NCBI GenBank assembly: GCA_002633025.1
Contig: NMRB01000003.1
Coordinates: forward strand, 1,252,655-1,316,654
Length of the DNA: 64,000 nucleotides
Direction: 5' to 3'
DNA from: Notospermus geniculatus
Lineage: Eukaryota > Nemertea > Pilidiophora > Heteronemertea > Lineidae
Shown here: positions 37,901 through 44,497 of the stretch, piece by piece
Numbering within the stretch: the stretch's first letter is position 1
How the letters are laid out: each line of letters starts with the position of its first letter
Position numbers and translations under genes: made by a program
The notes under the pieces: generated by a model
Told to the model about the DNA's origin: nothing
Seen by the model: only the letters and a program-made list of their open reading frames with translations
The model's database searches: none

Positions 37901-38042
37901 TTTCAACCGTACTCGCCTCCGTCAGTTTCTGAACGTCATGGACCGGCCACGATGTTTCGGCTATTTGTGGCGCTTGGTGTACAAGAATAAGATCATTTGG
38001 TTATGCGAAAAACATTACAAACGACTGAACAAAGCTATGTAA
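25876..38042 (+). CDS. ANK-LRR-Roc-COR (ROCO family) protein, full gene, about 20 exons
   Basis: Probable intracellular signalling GTPase of the ROCO family (LRRK, MASL1 and DAPK1 relatives). Exons: 25876-25968, 26360-26458, 26679-26777, 26919-27017, 27171-27269, 27471-27569, 27736-27834, 28090-28179, 28352-28440 (doubtful), 28559-28657, 28775-28873, 29726-29818, 30729-30836, 31263-31361, 32066-32170, 32534-32632, 33294-33491, about 34025-34108, 34363-34473, 34866-38042. Almost all start and end in phase 0 with AG/GT borders, and most encode exactly 33 residues, one ankyrin repeat. The product would be about 1,700 residues: roughly 18-19 ankyrin repeats, leucine-rich repeats, Roc with P-loop GQEGVGKTS, then COR. 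No kinase domain follows. The start ATG has an upstream in-frame stop and a good context (GCCATGG). Family assignment is strong; the physiological role is unknown. Oddities are the phase clash at 28352 and an N inside the repeat at 34023. Confidence 0.85.
26360..26458 (+). CDS. ROCO gene exon 2: ankyrin repeat
   Basis: A 99-base exon coding one canonical repeat (AGSTPLHLAARNGNRPLLVA, then LLQRGADIGAKDM). Acceptor AACAG, donor GTAGGT, phase 0 at both ends. This is the closest to consensus of all repeats here and anchors the family call. Confidence 0.85.
26679..26777 (+). CDS. ROCO gene exon 3: ankyrin repeat
   Basis: A 99-base phase-0 exon; the repeat core is TAIHEAIRANHSDATKILL. Acceptor CCTTCAG, donor GTAGGT. 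The 141-base intron to the next exon happens to be open in this frame, so the two repeats look like one long reading frame although splice sites are present. Confidence 0.8.
26919..27017 (+). CDS. ROCO gene exon 4: ankyrin repeat
   Basis: A 99-base phase-0 exon; the core is SLLHEAAIHGNTSITRALL followed by EFKSSPNVSDK. Acceptor CTTTGCAG, donor GTATGA. Confidence 0.8.
27171..27269 (+). CDS. ROCO gene exon 5: ankyrin repeat
   Basis: A 99-base phase-0 exon; starts NGMTAMHRATSKGHGRVVK and ends GGDPNAEDE. Acceptor TTATCCACAG, donor GTAAAT. Good match to the ankyrin consensus. Confidence 0.85.
27471..27569 (+). CDS. ROCO gene exon 6: ankyrin repeat
   Basis: A 99-base phase-0 exon; starts NGNTVAHLAALHDQDAIIK and ends KADFNRQNK. 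Acceptor CCCATTTCAG, donor GTACGG. Confidence 0.8.
27736..27834 (+). CDS. ROCO gene exon 7: ankyrin repeat
   Basis: A 99-base phase-0 exon; starts KGQTPLFIAASNEHHHSVK and ends RGADARLKTK. Acceptor TATTCCAG, donor GTAAGG. Confidence 0.85.
28090..28179 (+). CDS. ROCO gene exon 8: short ankyrin repeat
   Basis: A 90-base phase-0 exon after a T-rich acceptor (TTTTTTTAG); codes DGEEPLDVAVLRKNKETAS and ends DLYNET before donor GTAAGT. At 30 residues it is three short of a full repeat and lacks the usual GADxN turn, suggesting a break or hinge in the ankyrin stack. Confidence 0.75.
28352..28440 (+). CDS. Doubtful ROCO exon 9 with phase clash
   Basis: An 89-base segment between TTTGCAG and GTATGC reads RWLMQLLKDRRDGDAIG in the only useful frame. 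It ends in phase 0, matching the next exon, but its acceptor implies two leftover bases, while the preceding exon ends in phase 0. In phase 0 it meets a stop at once. Either one base is missing from this allele or assembly, or the segment is skipped and exon 8 joins 28559 directly, which is phase-compatible. Confidence 0.4.
28441..28558 (+). other. ROCO intron between doubtful exon 9 and exon 10
   Basis: A short intron with donor GTATGC and acceptor TTTCATAG. It is listed only because its length (118 bases) is typical of the compact introns in the 5' half of the gene. Confidence 0.5.
28559..28657 (+). CDS. ROCO gene exon 10: degenerate ankyrin repeat
   Basis: A 99-base phase-0 exon; starts EMNEAFLKNIKLGYSDVLQ and ends KGLDANFKDE. 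Acceptor TTTCATAG, donor GTGAGC. It lacks the TPLH signature but keeps the second helix and the GLDAN turn. Confidence 0.75.
28775..28873 (+). CDS. ROCO gene exon 11: ankyrin repeat
   Basis: A 99-base phase-0 exon; starts FGDPVLHLAMKFGHFEAAL and ends RGADVAMQDK. Acceptor TTCTACAG, donor GTAAGA. Confidence 0.85.
28874..29725 (+). other. ROCO intron with foldback element
   Basis: An 852-base intron, larger than the introns before it because it holds a 138-bp foldback element (29451-29588). No additional ankyrin signature was seen in the remainder. Confidence 0.6.
29451..29588. mobile_element. Foldback MITE family D, copy 1, in ROCO intron
   Basis: 138 bp; termini GGACCTTATTCACGAAGCTC and GTGAATAAGGTCC; centre TTGTTCACTATCAGCCTGAC, shared with 44129-44251. 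Confidence 0.8.
29726..29818 (+). CDS. ROCO gene exon 12: degenerate ankyrin repeat
   Basis: A 93-base phase-0 exon, 31 residues, starting DGKTPKDYGTDSTPPEILD and ending RMEADE. Acceptor ATTCTAG, donor GTAAAG. DGKTP is the normal start of a repeat; DYG replaces LHL, as in last or cap repeats. This suggests that two ankyrin blocks are joined here. Confidence 0.7.
29819..30728 (+). other. ROCO intron, nothing recognised
   Basis: A 910-base intron between exons 12 and 13. I found no repeat element or exon-like segment with ankyrin character in it. Confidence 0.5.
30729..30836 (+). CDS. ROCO gene exon 13: divergent ankyrin unit
   Basis: A 108-base phase-0 exon, 36 residues; includes LEHIVDDNLLCEVKRKYIHE and ends GEDVNSIDE, the typical end of an N-cap repeat. 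Acceptor CGCCTTAG, donor GTAGGC. It probably caps the second ankyrin block. Confidence 0.7.
31263..31361 (+). CDS. ROCO gene exon 14: ankyrin repeat
   Basis: A 99-base phase-0 exon; starts DGQSPLHLAAQKANASDVT and ends SGANVNATNK. Acceptor TATTATAG, donor GTAAGG. Near consensus. Confidence 0.85.
31429..31650 (+). mobile_element. SINE-like element interrupted by foldback K
   Basis: The left part (31429-31456) has a Pol III A-box-like TGGCCTAGTGG. The right part (31590-31650) has CACTACGTGGATGGGTGACC, which resembles the 3' part of 5S rRNA and 5S-derived SINEs. The two parts are contiguous once the foldback is set aside. It lies in the intron between ROCO exons 14 and 15. Confidence 0.5.
31457..31589. 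mobile_element. Foldback K, inserted in a SINE-like element
   Basis: 133 bp; arms of about 50 bases starting AGGCTGAGTTTACATCGAGG with near-perfect complement. It splits the SINE-like sequence 31429-31650 in a ROCO intron. Confidence 0.8.
32066..32170 (+). CDS. ROCO gene exon 15: ankyrin repeat, 35 residues
   Basis: A 105-base phase-0 exon; starts LGRTPLMEGVVSSRGRTDV and ends GGASIVVKDH. Acceptor CTGTTTTAG, donor GTGAGT. Two extra residues lie between the helices. Confidence 0.8.
32534..32632 (+). CDS. ROCO gene exon 16: ankyrin repeat
   Basis: A 99-base phase-0 exon; starts RGRTALHEACSRDFLSTVT and ends KTTNLDVQDK. Acceptor CTACTTCAG, donor GTAGGT. Confidence 0.85.
32704..32835 (+). repeat. 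Degenerate TCATC/GTC microsatellite in ROCO intron
   Basis: An imperfect run of TCATC, GTCATC and GTCGTC words inside the intron between exons 16 and 17 (32633-33293). No coding signal. The rest of this 661-base intron shows nothing I recognise. Confidence 0.6.
33294..33491 (+). CDS. ROCO gene exon 17: two ankyrin repeats in one exon
   Basis: A 198-base phase-0 exon, exactly 66 residues. The first repeat is NGHAPIHDACRKGFHDIAA to NVDIEDE; the second is TKQTPLFKAIRSGSFETVK to KPNVQNV. Acceptor ACATGCAG, donor GTAAGG. Elsewhere in this gene each repeat has its own exon, so an intron was probably lost here, or never gained. Confidence 0.85.
34025..34108 (+). CDS. ROCO gene exon 18: ankyrin repeat cut by an N
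   Basis: Reads EASRRDQGDDGLVDLLLQAG and then ADVNSRDK, with donor GTTGGC in phase 0. Only 28 residues are visible. The missing five at the start (normally xGxTALH) and the acceptor fall at the N at 34023, which therefore probably hides a real gap rather than one uncertain base. Confidence 0.7.
34363..34473 (+). CDS. ROCO gene exon 19: last ankyrin repeat
   Basis: A 111-base phase-0 exon, 37 residues; starts YGKTALNFATERRHENSAL and ends TTDDLRFIK. Acceptor TATTGTAG, donor GTAGCC. The longer tail probably links the ankyrin stack to the LRR part. Confidence 0.8.
34866..38042 (+). CDS. ROCO gene exon 20: LRR, Roc GTPase and COR domains
   Basis: The terminal exon, 1,058 residues plus stop, after acceptor CTCACAG in phase 0. 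The frame stays open upstream to 34650, but that stretch is intron-like. Order: a linker; about six leucine-rich repeats ending near residue 235 (LEVLDISQNRLQVLP and LEELHLHSNRLLQLP are clear); Roc with P-loop GQEGVGKTS at 255-263, FDCGG at 301-305 and THAD at 369-372; then COR with LDPMWLAKKF and a following wing. The last 250 or so residues hold a conserved-looking region with Cys pairs (CQCC, CPAC) that I cannot name. There is no kinase or WD40 domain. The G4 motif has His in place of Lys (THAD, not NKxD), as in many Roc domains. A charged loop with DTSSDNEDETTSS lies within Roc-COR. Confidence 0.9.
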   Translation, partial: VDISSEKWVARYVDVDDQAFVICTENLEDLTEDIEEGRCHAIQRLTVVGETETDVLEALTYFHNQHIAVQDLSLFNIKGNIDVSKLVDLMSEIVRMVVINCTLKGIDSMTTLGNLRKLSLVDCGLLKMFDLSSAKRLEVLDISQNRLQVLPRSIVECENLRILRCDHNFLINIPPDLGRLAPTLEELHLHSNRLLQLPPSLSVLTKLKVLSYHNNSIHNIPDELKGSSIAETLNYLKALLSNPIPNNKVKMVLVGQEGVGKTSLVKAIRRRSWVFGDDEGVLKTDGIDVSSIEIEGTIIKCFDCGGDADFNETHNFFMTPQSLYVICFNLSEYCLINFEKNSHTLGRLQLWLHYIFCKAPDSRIIIVGTHADHPSLNATLLQQIWQQVKDLLQSARHHHRFYFTRGQVLCDCLLCKPAEMMVRRTKTGGTAGYVILDQQQDLFDPLSDTSSDNEDETTSSGDHDLRLGYAAMPHVMGYLEVSSLRKVGSSLLNFTTNESMENLKTLILKQSKQLIIQTPTIPKLWATVLEALYDNIRKDGGKQHYITFDKVLEIYKVYGTADEDKVRNMLLFFKTQGEILYFPHIPEIKDVIILDPMWLAKKFCTLVSYRDTGLVSGFLEHSLLKDLWPDLDEVERQQLLVLFRQFGVCLHVKGTTKEMVPCKLPIGEPDESLWPHSPPVDTKQVTYSIEFPFVPPSFFSILIARNAQANAVESDVHARMYSRYFQNHIVEFIALSKPGCQCCMQSAGLEHDGALHRIHYELLPHLKNLLITIRGPRPCCMVDQLLTLLNAAVSWFDGMQDVEMNVILCPACFIEGRQLLCHEFLADELGRIGSSPVVCPRGHDFPSADCLRKGDIPAKYIQPVSVRQHLESLDDRECPRLFVVLPINKDGLTLTERIKLWVSSVLFDGYAVHLLCEFPGGYHFTKSPGYRLNKPREFMEIYGDHVITLLQLIGIVGRASNVPTIVEDALDMSYAVSDLIEDYRYNFPGAITIGSITNAEVAMRLLEENASSFNRTRLRQFLNVMDRPRCFGYLWRLVYKNKIIWLCEKHYKRLNKAM

Positions 38043-39642
38043 TTTCGACTCTTCTGGTAAAGGTCACAGGATCTTCCGCCAGCAGAGAGTGTTCAACATT
38101 TTTCACTGGGAATTCTTTCACTTCACATAATATGTGACTGCCAATGGTAACAAGAGCACCATCTGACAATGGATCTAACATACCTATGGCAGTGACCTAT
38201 ACAAAATATAAAGACTTACTAGATCTACATTTTATACGACCATGATTACCATTTCCAGACATGATAAGCCGGAAAATCATCCCTTTTATGGCTAATTGAA
38301 TTTCCCTAATGTTGCAACAGAATATGATCCAGGCAGCCACCCAGACAAGTGCCCATTAGTAACTCGGTTTCGACGATGCTATTGCCAATTAGGATAAAAT
38401 CTTTCACAATGTAGCCAAACCATAGATTCTATCAAACCTCAATTTATGATCCGAATGAAAAGAAAATGATCAGTTAGTAACGATGTAGCAAAGCCAACCT
38501 ACCGCATCTGATATCTGTTTGCAGTCTTGCAGACGAGATGACGTAGTTTGCCATTTCCTTTCGTCAACTTCATCTAGCCCATTCCTTAGCTGCGGCATTT
38601 GACAGATTGCTGTTGTTGACCATCCTACAACCGAATCATTCGTTCTTGACATGCTATCCGCTCCTTGCACGCTGATATTTCCGCTCACTTCGCTAATTGG
38701 AGGTACTAAATGCCACTCTAAACGATGAAGATGATAATGTATTAGCACGCATTTTTTCCTGGAAAGAAAAAATAAACAGGTTTGTTTAGCACAAACATTT
38801 CGAAAGAAGGGGCCTGCTATGATATCTAACTAGGGTCTGTAAATTGAATATACATGTACTTAATGTGTATTATTGAGGAAATAGTAAAAATAATCTGATA
38901 GAGATTGTGTTGTGGATCGAGTTGTTTTTTGTCTTTATCAAGTGGCCTACCCGGTACCGTGGAAACATGTAAAACTCGTTCGCAGGAAGCTGGTGAAACA
39001 TCGGCTTACTTGACACTCTGCGTGTACGTTTCGGCGACGTCCCACGCTGGGGTGGTAGGCCTATACTTTTCTGTCCGGCAGGCAGTGGACATGGTGGAAG
39101 ATGCCAGTCTCATTCATATACAATGCGTCGATCTTTTTATTACGCATGCAGTCAAGGAGAAACCGAAGAGCCCGATGATGTGGCAACAAGTCGTTTTGTA
39201 TATAAAACGAACCATTAGTCTGTCAATAAACGCGACATTGCTATTTCTTGGGACCAATTTAGTTCCCATGACAGGAGTCTGGCTTTCGCCGACAAAAGAA
39301 CCGCTAACCAGGACAGAGTGCCGTTTATCCAGGGATAAGTACCGAGGGAGTGATTTCTTCGTTTAGGGAAATCATTCGGGGGAGATTGATCAGGTCTGAC
39401 GTCATCCAGCAGCTGCCTGACTCAGTTGCCGATGATGACAGGATGTGTGGAGAGACATTCTGTTTTAGCGGCAGGACGAAGATCACATCATTGCACGATA
39501 CCACAAGTGGGAAACTTTCCGCGTCTTAAATCATCGGTAAAATGGATCTTCTTTTTCATGCACGTGATAACCTTTTGGTTATTTAAGCTGTTTCTCGGTC
39601 AAAATGGATTCTTCACGACCATTGCCTCAATGGAATAGCAAT
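38043..39642. other. Downstream of ROCO, nothing firm
   Basis: An AATAAA occurs near 38769, rather far for the ROCO transcript end. A 153-codon frame at 38905-39366 has no recognisable domain. Confidence 0.35.
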
Positions 39643-39733
39643 ATGTCTACGCCAAAATTCGGGATGGGAAATAATACAATAACATTGAACACTGCGGTTG
39701 TTTATTTCTTTGGATTCTACGTGGTGGTCGCAG
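39643..39733 (+). CDS. Probable Cys-loop receptor: signal-peptide exon
   Basis: An ATG-started 91-base segment codes MSTPKFGMGNNTITLNTAVV then YFFGFYVVVA, a plausible signal peptide. It ends at a perfect donor (CAG before GTGAGT) in phase 1. The next recognisable exon at 41081 needs exactly this phase. The intervening 1.35 kb intron is largely minisatellite. Confidence 0.5.
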
Positions 39734-40254
39734 GTGAGTAAACGTTTTTTTTTTCTTCATAATGTAAAGCACGTAATCCGCTTTCTCATCGAAAGTCAGG
39801 TCAACCTTGACTTCAAGTTGATTTCAAGTTATGTAGATCCGCATCTAAGAACAACTACACTGAGGCCTACCTACAGTTTGATACCTGTCGGCATTTACGG
39901 GTATTAGTTCAATGAGGAAGGAGATGGTAGACCCTGCATCTACGGCTTCTCAGCCATTGTATGTCCTTACGGCTTACGCCTTGACCAATGGCACAAACGA
40001 TAACCCATTTTTTCTTCGGCTAAGTTACCCATTGCGAGTCAACCGTGAAAACGCTCACGAAGAGGAGCGTCCTTAACATTGTCGCGCAAAATGAAGAGTA
40101 ATCCCTTTCGATAATGGTTTGGATCCATTTGCTTGCTGGCCTGTGATGATTTTTTTTACAACACTTCGCTGAACGCTTGGCTTACCCGGTATTGGAAATC
40201 TCAAACTAGAAAGGAAACTTCGTGAAAACTTTCAAACTTTCTAGGCCGCACCAA

Positions 40255-40910
40255 AGACAACGAGTGACATCTAGATCTCACTGAAGACAAGAACACTCGA
40301 CCTCACCGAAGATAACAAGAGACCTCTAGGCATCATGTAAGAAAACAGGAGACCTCTAGGTCTCAAAACGAAGACAACAAAAGACCTCTAGATCCCATCA
40401 AAGACAACAAGAGACCTCTAGACCTCATGAAAAAATAAGAGACCTCCAGGTGTCAGCGAAGACAACAAGAGACCTCTAGACCTCATGAAGAATATAAGAG
40501 ACCTCCAGGTGTCAGCGAAGACAACAAGAGACCTCTAGCCCTCATGAAGAAAATAAGAGACCTCGAGGTGTCAGCGAAGACAACAAGAGACCTCTAGACC
40601 TCATGAAGAAAATAAGAGACCTCGAGGTGTCAGCGAAGACAACAAGAGACCTCTAGACCCCATGAAGAAAATAAGAGACCTCGAGGTGTCAGCGAAGACA
40701 ACAAGAGACCTCTAGACCCCATGAAGAAAATAAGGAGACCTCCAGGTGTCAGCGAAGACAACAAGAGACCTCTAGACCCCATCAAAGACAACGAGAAACC
40801 TCTAAACCTCACCGAAGACGACAAAAGAGCTCCACACTTCACCGAAGACAAAAACGGGGTCTAAACCTCAACAAAGGCAACAAGTTAGAGACCTCTAGAC
40901 CTCACTGGAT
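40255..40910. repeat. Minisatellite, about 30-bp monomers in 59-bp dimers
   Basis: Tandem units beginning GAAGACAACAAGAGACCTCT alternate with ATAAGAGACCTCNAGGTGTC units. The centre (about 40410-40780) is homogenised into near-identical 59-bp dimers; the flanks are divergent single monomers. It lies in the presumed intron 1 of the Cys-loop receptor gene. Its minus-strand open frame is a by-product of the repeat. Confidence 0.85.
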
Positions 40911-41080
40911 AAAAAACACGAGACCAGCGCTTCTGTTGGGGGTTCGGCTCTGTAACTTTACTGGTATTATCATCCTCCCCTGTGGAGGAATAGGGAACCA
41001 AGGGGGCACGGATGCTTTGTGAATACGGTCCCTGGGCATCTAATTTAATGACAGTCTTTCTCAATAATTACTTCTGACAG

Positions 41081-41250
41081 ACATTGCTTCAAGCAGTGAT
41101 CAGCCAAATATTCAGAAAAGATTACATGTACTACAATCTCACTATGACCGTAGGCGAGACACCCGTATACATGTCGCTGACGTTTCAATACGTTCAGGGG
41201 CTTAGTGTTGAATCATCTTTGGATGTGGTAATGAATATTGGGATAGATCT
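41081..41250 (+). pseudogene. Probable Cys-loop receptor: first ectodomain exon, frameshifted
   Basis: After acceptor CTTCTGACAG, in the phase set by the signal exon, it reads SSDQPNIQKRLHVLQSHYD then RRRDTRIHVADVSIRS, which resembles the N-terminal helix and first strand of Cys-loop ligand-gated channels. The frame stops at a TAG just after a GGGG run at 41198-41201. One frame over, the protein continues sensibly as LSVESSLDVVMNIGIDL, the expected second strand. A one-base slip in the G run therefore separates the two halves: a null allele, pseudogene or sequencing error. Extent at the 3' side is approximate; later exons were not securely found. Confidence 0.4.
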
Positions 41251-41259
41251 GCCCCATTG

Positions 41260-41823
41260 CTCAAAATTAATGTAATGGTTCAATTTATTTGGACCATTCA
41301 TCTCAGGGCTGCAAAAGCGGATTACTTCGACACAGACGGAGCGGGTATGAGAATGAATCCAACATATCCAACGATGATTATACTGTTCGTCAATGTATCA
41401 GCAGATCCTCTCAAATTAGAAAGGTCCAATGGGAGTTTATGTTCGCGAGGCCGCAGCTGAAGTAAAGTCGGTCACACCTTGACCAAATGGCAAACACACG
41501 GTCCGTTCAGCTTCTGCTTATTGGTCAACGTGACCGGCTTAACATTCATGTATACGACGATCTTCTTACTGGAAGAGATAACTCTCCATCTAAATCAAGT
41601 ACCCTAACAAATGCACCGGAGGCGCTTGACGTATACATCTTGATTATGGTGTTACGGACTATTTATCCGTTGGAAGTCACATTATCATGAACGAGGATGG
41701 CTATCAACGAAATTTATAGGGCAGAGTTGGCTGGCTTGATTAAATACCAAATACACAGTCTGTTACCTATTGCTTCTGGTAACGTTGCCGGCTTCACTAT
41801 AGGTGTTTGCACGTGACGTCACA
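41260..41823. other. Degenerate tandemly repeated spacer
   Basis: Words near 41481-41545 (CTTGACCAAATGGCAAACAC) recur loosely near 41733-41800 (CTTGATTAAATACCAAATAC), and the YGVT-coding segments near 41648 and 42343 also pair up. This suggests an old tandem duplication of 0.25-0.7 kb units. Confidence 0.35.
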
Positions 41824-41824
41824 G

Positions 41825-42186
41825 CGGCCATGTTGGAGGCATACAACAAAAGAACAGACTTTCAAAACAATCGAAGTTAATCTCCATGGACCGTGACTGG
41901 TGAAAAATTCTTTGTTTATACATCAGTACAGGTCACAATTGACATCCCTACGGCTTCGCGTAAGTTACTCATAAGTTACGCGTAACTTACGAGTAACTCA
42001 CGGCTTTGGTTTCGCGCAACTCGCCTCGTAAATCACTGCGTAGCTAGCGAAATTCGCGTAACTCACCTCGTAAGTTACGCGTAACATAGCTCGTGAGTTG
42101 TTGCGTAAGTTACGAGTAACTTACGCGTAACTTACGCGAATTTAGGGATGTCAATTGTGACCTGTACATGTACCTCCAACATGGCC
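41825..42186. mobile_element. Nested palindromic element
   Basis: Outer arms CGGCCATGTTGGAGG (41825-41839) and complement near 42172-42186. The inner element 41927-42166 has perfect 24-bp termini (TACAGGTCACAATTGACATC at left). Its interior is an array of TTACGCGTAA and GTAAGTTACG palindromes. Confidence 0.8.
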
Positions 42187-42295
42187 ACCGTACAAACACT
42201 CTATTCCAATGGTCTTCCTACTTGTAGTGAGGTACATATAACTTCTGTCTATTTGACCAGCGCAACATAGGCGTATGATAGGCTACTTACAATAT

Positions 42296-42430
42296 GTAGA
42301 TCATGATATCATGGGTGGAACATTCAATCAAAGAAAACTCGAAATACGGTGTTACGGAGTTGGCCGACTTGTCCGTTGGAAATGACAAAATTTTATCATG
42401 GACGCAGATGGTTGGAGTTGGTCACTCACT
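42296..42430 (+). pseudogene. Possible degenerate Cys-loop receptor exon
   Basis: Reads SWVEHSIKENSKYGVTELAD and LSVGNDKI, resembling the Trp-containing strand and YGVT segment that follow in Cys-loop ectodomains. A weaker, shorter copy (YGVTDYLSVG) is at about 41645-41705, implying local duplication. No clean splice borders. The match rests on spacing of a few residues and may be chance. Confidence 0.25.
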
Positions 42431-43323
42431 GAGAAAGCGGAATGTACACTTGACCGTGCCCCCCCCCCACCAAGACCAAGCGTCCGACCTATCTTTACAC
42501 TACTTACGTCACAAGATGCACGATAAGTTGGCCTACTGCAGCTGAAGTACAGGCCAACATAAGCGATGCCTCTGACGTGCGCCCCCCCCCCCGTGTGCCA
42601 TCTATACATGCAGTATAAACGACAGATGTACAGGAGAACCTCTCTCCGGGCACCTGGCCAAACCATTGTATAGGCCTACATGCAGGCCATGGCCCTTCAC
42701 TCACGATTAGGTCCATAACGTTGATATCCGTATCGAATTACCTGTACGAGAGGCGAGGGGCGTCGACATCAGCGAAGTGACGATCTGCGGACTAGAATGA
42801 TCGACTACAATAGTTGTGTCTGGCTATACGGATGATTGTGACCGATCTGGTAAAACCAGACACATGTCGCTCTTACCTGGGCAGGTTGAGACCAAATGTT
42901 TGTCAGTTTCAGTGTTGTCTGCCTATTATGAAATCTGAAAGAATCTATTTCTTCCTTTCTCTCCTGGTGTCATCTCGGTTCGTTTAGGCTCACCTTCTGA
43001 GCGACATGTGACTCTTCGCCAGAGCTGGTCATGCCTGTATATTTGGCTGATCGTACATGTATGTGTATGACTGCGTTGCATCTGAAGAGTGTCACTTACA
43101 GGTTTGACAGGAATCAGCGTCCTAGGAATGCAGATCCGCCAAACATATATTCTAATCCCTCGCTCTTGGATTCCTTTCACAGGAACAGGTGGCGTGAAAA
43201 GCTGATGAAGTGACAATGCCTTTTGCAAACCAGCTGGCTTCCCACTAATATCGTGACACAACATTTTTAACTGTCGCGATTGTGACGAACGTGATGGTTT
43301 TCGCGTTTCAGTCTTGTGTAAAA
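42431..43323. other. Spacer with C-runs
   Basis: Two poly-C runs (near 42460 and 42583) and no convincing exon. The opsin first exon may be in this interval or up to 44339 but was not identified. Confidence 0.35.
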
Positions 43324-43451
43324 GGGAGTTTTCGCAAAGCCCCAGAAACGCCAACGCGAACGCCAAACCTATTGTTCGATGCCACGAAGAGAGTACGGAA
43401 CAAAAGGATTGATGTTCGCGTTGGCGTTTCGGGGGATTTGCGAAAACTCCC
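43324..43451. mobile_element. Foldback MITE family B, copy 1
   Basis: 128 bp; arms GGGAGTTTTCGCAAAGCCCC and complement, continuing through AACGCCAACGCGAACGCC, with a short non-palindromic centre (CCACGAAGAGAGTACGGAAC). Confidence 0.8.
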
Positions 43452-43708
43452 AATTATCTAATTGCTGGACGTGAATGCAATCATCCTGGGTAATTACTCC
43501 ACGGGTTGGGAATGCATGTACGAATTACGAAGATGGAGGGTGATCAAGCCACGGCGTTTGGCTCTGAGTGAAAATTTACAGTCAGGCAACCCGAAGGTGA
43601 TTCCATAATGGATCCATCCATTAGATGGAGCAATCTTTCCGATTTTTTAGAAACTAAAATGAAAACACTATCAGTGACCAACGGCGAAATCTTTTGTATT
43701 TGCCTGCC

Positions 43709-43884
43709 GGTGTAACGTTTTTCAGTGAGGCCCGTGTGCCAGTGTGACATATCAATAGATTGACGGAATAAGCGGCGACTTGACTGACAATGAGCGACAC
43801 AGAGAAACAACGAGTCCGTTTCCCAGTGTGGTCCGAACAATGGGAATCACACAGGAAAACGGCCACACTGAAAAACGTTACACC
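43709..43884 (+). mobile_element. Foldback MITE family A, copy 2
   Basis: 176 bp with both termini intact (GGTGTAACGTTTTTCAGTG at left, complement at right). Best-preserved member. It lies about 450 bases before the first visible opsin exon. Confidence 0.85.
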
Positions 43885-44128
43885 CTGTACTGAAATTCTT
43901 CTTAGAAATGAATATCCCGCCTCTGTTTCTTGACAAAATTCCAAAATTCATACCCACAAGTGAGTCATTGGTTTTGTTATCAACAACTCTGGCGCCAGAG
44001 AGGCAAATGCGTTTTCCAATAAAATTAGATCTATTAAGTATACATGTACATATCCGATAGTAAAAGTAAAGTCGTCTCCGAATTTCGCAAATTTTCGACC
44101 CCAACCGGGCTCTTCCTCAGGCACTTTG

Positions 44129-44251
44129 GGGCCTTATTCACGAACCTCTCTTAACTTATGGGATTGCATAAACTATAATTGTCCTTTTGCGAGCAACCCA
44201 TTGTTCACTATCAGCCTGACAAAGGATTTGCATATTTGTGAATAAGGTCCC
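44129..44251. mobile_element. Foldback MITE family D, copy 2
   Basis: 123 bp just upstream of the first visible opsin exon; termini GGGGCCTTATTCACGAACCT and GTGAATAAGGTCCC; same centre as copy 1. Confidence 0.8.
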
Positions 44252-44339
44252 TGATCAACGTGACGAAGACTTCCTTGTATACATGTATGTCATTAAATGG
44301 GATGGAAGTTTTATCTGTGGCCTGTTTCATATTTTTCAG

Positions 44340-44497
44340 GTGTCGTCGGTACATTTGGGAACCTGATGGTAGTAATGGCTTTCATAAGGTTTAAAAAGTT
44401 ACACAATAACTGCAACGCTTTGCTATTCAACTTGGCTATATCTGACGAGCTCATGGGATTGGCAGGGATGCCAATGACGGCTGTAGCATTCTTCATG
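44340..44497 (+). CDS. Opsin exon: TM1 and TM2
   Basis: A 158-base exon after ATTTTTCAG. It begins with two bases completing a Gly codon, then VVGTFGNLMVVMAFIRFKKL, and NLAISDELMGLAGMPMTAVA in TM2. It joins the TM3 exon in frame only if the donor is GCAAGT at 44498; the GT one base further on gives the wrong phase. Confidence 0.85.

Noticed and set aside
38905-39366. 153-codon plus-strand frame
   Set aside because: No recognisable motif and no consistent neighbours; probably accidental.
40630-40851. Open frame with repeated GLLLSSL units on the minus strand
   Set aside because: It is the translation of the minisatellite, not a gene.
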